6,539 nucleotides of DNA, taken from NCBI GenBank assembly GCA_947303165.1, contig CAMYXE010000042.1, forward strand, positions 1 through 6,539, given 5' to 3'. Positions 4,826-6,539 of the stretch are shown here, piece by piece (the first letter of the stretch is position 1; every line of letters begins with the position of its first letter). The notes below the pieces were generated by a model. It was not told where the DNA came from and did not search any database. It worked only from the letters and a program-made list of their open reading frames with translations. A program made the translations under genes and the position numbers. Source of the stretch: an uncultured Pseudomonadota bacterium. GTDB taxonomy: Bacteria; Pseudomonadota; Alphaproteobacteria; Rs-D84.

Positions 4826-5739
4826 TGCAAGAATTTATTAACGATTTTATAGAATATATTGTAAAAACGCGCAATTATTCGCAAAATACAGCCGACGCGT
4901 ATCGGAATGATCTGGACGATTTTTGCAAATTTTATGCGCGTTTTACGGACAATGAATTATCGCTTGCAGACTTTGCACACGCAGATACATTGACTTTTCG
5001 TTCTTGGCTTGCAGATCGTCAGAAACGGGGTTTGACATTCAAATCTACGGCACGCGCATTGTCTGCTTTACGCGGTTTTTACAAGCACTTGGCAAAACAT
5101 CACTCAATACAAAACAACGCAATTGGATTGGTGTCCACACCAAAAATACCAAAAAAATTATCCAAGGCCATCGACGCGTCAGATGTTGCCGATATGCAAG
5201 GCGCGATCAAAGAATTAGATGCAGACGAACCATGGATTGCTGCACGCGATTGGGCCTTGGTAACACTGCTTTTCGGGTGTGGCCTGCGTATTTCCGAGGC
5301 TCTAAACCTTACCAATTCGGACATTAAGGGCGCCCCAACAACCCTGCGCATTTTGGGCAAGGGCGGTAAAGAGCGTGTTGTACCTGTATTACCCGCGGTA
5401 TATAGAGCCATCGACAAATATATTACCATACGCCCAACCGGACATGCACCATCAGATAAATTGTTCCGCAGTGTTCGCGGGCTTCCTATGTCACCCCGAA
5501 TGGCAGAAAAGGTTATTGAAAAATTGCGTTATTATTTGCAATTACCAGACTATGTGACACCGCACGCGTTGCGGCACACATTTGCGACAGCATTATTATC
5601 AGATGGCGCGGATTTGCGCAGTTTACAAGAGCTATTGGGGCACTCTTCCTTGTCGACAACCCAACTTTATACCAAGGTAAATACGGCCGAAATAATGAAC
5701 ATAAATGAACACTGCCACCCTCGGGCCATGGACGAATAG
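4825..5739 (+). CDS. xerC: Site-specific tyrosine recombinase XerC
   Basis: XerC acts with XerD at the dif site to resolve chromosome dimers at division. The 304-aa protein has an N-terminal SAM-like DNA-binding domain (about 1-90, including YSQNTADAYRNDL and ALSALRGFYKHLAK) and a catalytic domain with all six residues: R155 (GCGLRISEAL), K182 (GKGGKERVVP), H247 and R250 (HALRHTFAT), H273 (LLGHSS) and the nucleophile Y282 (QLYTKV). The spacing R250 to H273 to Y282 is that of Xer recombinases. The C-terminal CHPRA favours XerC over XerD. The ATG shares a base with the SIMPL stop (TAATG) and has no strong ribosome site of its own, which suggests translational coupling. Its size and completeness indicate a housekeeping recombinase, not a phage or island integrase. 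No clear terminator follows. Confidence 0.94.
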   Translation: MQEFINDFIEYIVKTRNYSQNTADAYRNDLDDFCKFYARFTDNELSLADFAHADTLTFRSWLADRQKRGLTFKSTARALSALRGFYKHLAKHHSIQNNAIGLVSTPKIPKKLSKAIDASDVADMQGAIKELDADEPWIAARDWALVTLLFGCGLRISEALNLTNSDIKGAPTTLRILGKGGKERVVPVLPAVYRAIDKYITIRPTGHAPSDKLFRSVRGLPMSPRMAEKVIEKLRYYLQLPDYVTPHALRHTFATALLSDGADLRSLQELLGHSSLSTTQLYTKVNTAEIMNINEHCHPRAMDE

Positions 5740-5771
5740 TAAAAAAATCATTAATAACTGTAAAAAATTGC

Positions 5772-5800
5772 TTGAATTTTTAGGGAAATTAGACTATATT
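5772..5800 (+). promoter_or_regulatory. Promoter of trcR
   Basis: TTGAAT (5772-5777, 4 of 6), a 17-nt spacer and TATATT (5795-5800, 5 of 6) lie in the 88-bp gap after xerC. The start site would be near 5807, giving a leader of about 20 nt that contains AAGAGG (5815-5820). I see no GANTC methylation site or clear CtrA box overlapping it. Confidence 0.6.
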
Positions 5801-5827
5801 TAGCCCCAGCGAACAAGAGGATATTTT

Positions 5828-6355
5828 ATGAACTACCCATATATGCCTAAATCCACTGCTTTGTGGTTGATAGAAAACACATCCCTTACATTTGAACAAA
5901 TTGCTGAATTCTGCGGTCTGCATGAATTGGAAGTCAAAAATATAGCAGATGCGGAAACCCAAAAAATGCAAGGGCTTGATCCAATTTTAAATGGTCAGCT
6001 TACACGCGAAGATATTAAAAATTGCGAAGCTGATCCAAATGCGCGCTTAACATTGCTGGACAGCATTGTCCAAGCGCAAAATGCACAAAACGAAAAGGGT
6101 ATTGGCTATACACCGAAATTGCATCGCCAGAACCGCCTGGGTGGCATATTGTGGATTTTGAAAAATTGTCCAGAATTATCAGACGGACAAATAGCACGTT
6201 TGATGCGTAGCACAAATCCAACTGTCGCATCTGTTCGTAATAAAACACACAAATCTTATGCGGACATTCAAATACAAAGCCCGATTGTATTGGGGTTGTT
6301 ATCTGAATCCGCATTGCACGATGCTGTTGCAAAGGCAAACAAAGGCAAAAAATAA
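5828..6355 (+). CDS. trcR: Cell-cycle transcriptional regulator of the TrcR (DUF1013) family
   Basis: The 175-aa protein matches the alphaproteobacterial DUF1013 family, now named TrcR and annotated as a cell-cycle transcription regulator. Hallmarks are the N-terminal MPKSTALWLIENTSLTFEQI (6-25), FCGLHELEVKNIAD (28-41), GLDPILNGQLTREDI (49-63), the YTPKLHRQNRLGGILWILKN block (94-113) and a second repeat-like segment LSDGQIARLMRSTNPTVASV (117-136). The segments at 20-43 and 116-140 both read like helix-turn-helix units, consistent with DNA binding. A segment rich in Ala, Gln and Asn (81-89, VQAQNAQNE) links the halves. The start has AAGAGG 7 nt upstream and its own promoter. Length is normal for the family. 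That it controls the cell cycle in this organism is inferred from the family name only. Confidence 0.9.
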   Translation: MNYPYMPKSTALWLIENTSLTFEQIAEFCGLHELEVKNIADAETQKMQGLDPILNGQLTREDIKNCEADPNARLTLLDSIVQAQNAQNEKGIGYTPKLHRQNRLGGILWILKNCPELSDGQIARLMRSTNPTVASVRNKTHKSYADIQIQSPIVLGLLSESALHDAVAKANKGKK

Positions 6356-6385
6356 TAAAAAACCAAATTAAATTAAGGGTTTTTA

Positions 6386-6539
6386 ATGTCTAAAAAAATA
6401 GATGAAGCAACAAGATTATTGGTCGATTCTCTACCAGAAAACTTACAAAAACTCGCCGCATCTTCAATGGAGAACGGCTATTTGTCTCAAGTAGACTTTA
6501 ATGCCGCGGCTGATGCTGATGAAATTCCAGAAGATGACC
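6386..6539 (+). CDS. N-terminal fragment of an unidentified protein, cut by the window end
   Basis: An open frame of 51 codons begins MSKKIDEATRLLVDSLPENL and is still open at the last base. AAGGG (6375-6379) lies 6 nt upstream of the ATG. The visible part is acidic and probably helical (PENLQKLAASSMENGYLSQVD), then turns strongly acidic (ADADEIPEDD, 42-51). The ENGYLSQVDFNAA stretch resembles sigma-70 region 1.1, where a G-Y-(L/V)-T-x-D-E pattern follows a helix, so an rpoD-like sigma factor is one possibility; the evidence is thin. It lies 30 bp after trcR. An AT-rich hairpin (AAAAACC 6358-6364 with GGTTTTT 6378-6384) overlaps the ribosome site and could act as a weak terminator or cover the site. 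Confidence 0.7.
   Translation, partial: MSKKIDEATRLLVDSLPENLQKLAASSMENGYLSQVDFNAAADADEIPEDD

Noticed and set aside
4825..5739. Tyrosine recombinase as the integrase of an island at tRNA-Ser
   Set aside because: It has XerC length, catalytic spacing and C-terminus, is coupled to the SIMPL gene, and is separated from the tRNA by several housekeeping genes.

Overview
The window is a stretch of AT-rich chromosome from an alphaproteobacterium. The strongest lineage marker is the gene at 5828-6355. It matches the DUF1013/TrcR family (cell-cycle transcriptional regulator), which as far as I know is confined to Alphaproteobacteria. A cysteine-free S4, a XerC-type recombinase and short intergenic spacings fit a small, streamlined genome, perhaps one of the uncultured gut or host-associated alphaproteobacteria. 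The genus cannot be read from the sequence.

Layout. 28-118 is tRNA-Ser(GGA) with encoded CCA, followed by its own terminator. 154-320 has no convincing protein gene but holds tRNA-like debris, including an exact 14-bp copy of the tRNA-Ser 3' end at 274-287. Three genes then lie on the minus strand. A small predicted membrane protein with KAYD repeats (355-744) has its own promoter and terminator. A two-gene unit, read right to left, consists of an AbiEii-family nucleotidyltransferase toxin homologue (1477-2466) followed 22 bp later by tsaC (864-1454), ending in a terminator. From 2603 onward everything is on the plus strand: an unrecognised 181-aa protein (2667-3212) divergent from the toxin homologue, rpsD (3360-3992) behind a leader of about 100 nt, a strong terminator, a SIMPL-domain envelope protein (4094-4825) whose stop codon overlaps the start of xerC (4825-5739), trcR (5828-6355), and the first 51 codons of another gene (6386 to the window end).

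How it fits together. Most of the window is housekeeping: translation (tRNA-Ser, S4, TsaC for the t6A tRNA modification), chromosome-dimer resolution (XerC) and cell-cycle transcription (TrcR). The accessory material is the small repeat protein, the AbiEii-like gene with no visible antitoxin partner, and the divergent unknown gene. These, together with the duplicated tRNA end, are the parts worth a second look. I see no CRISPR array, transposase or complete mobile element, and no clearly new multi-gene system.
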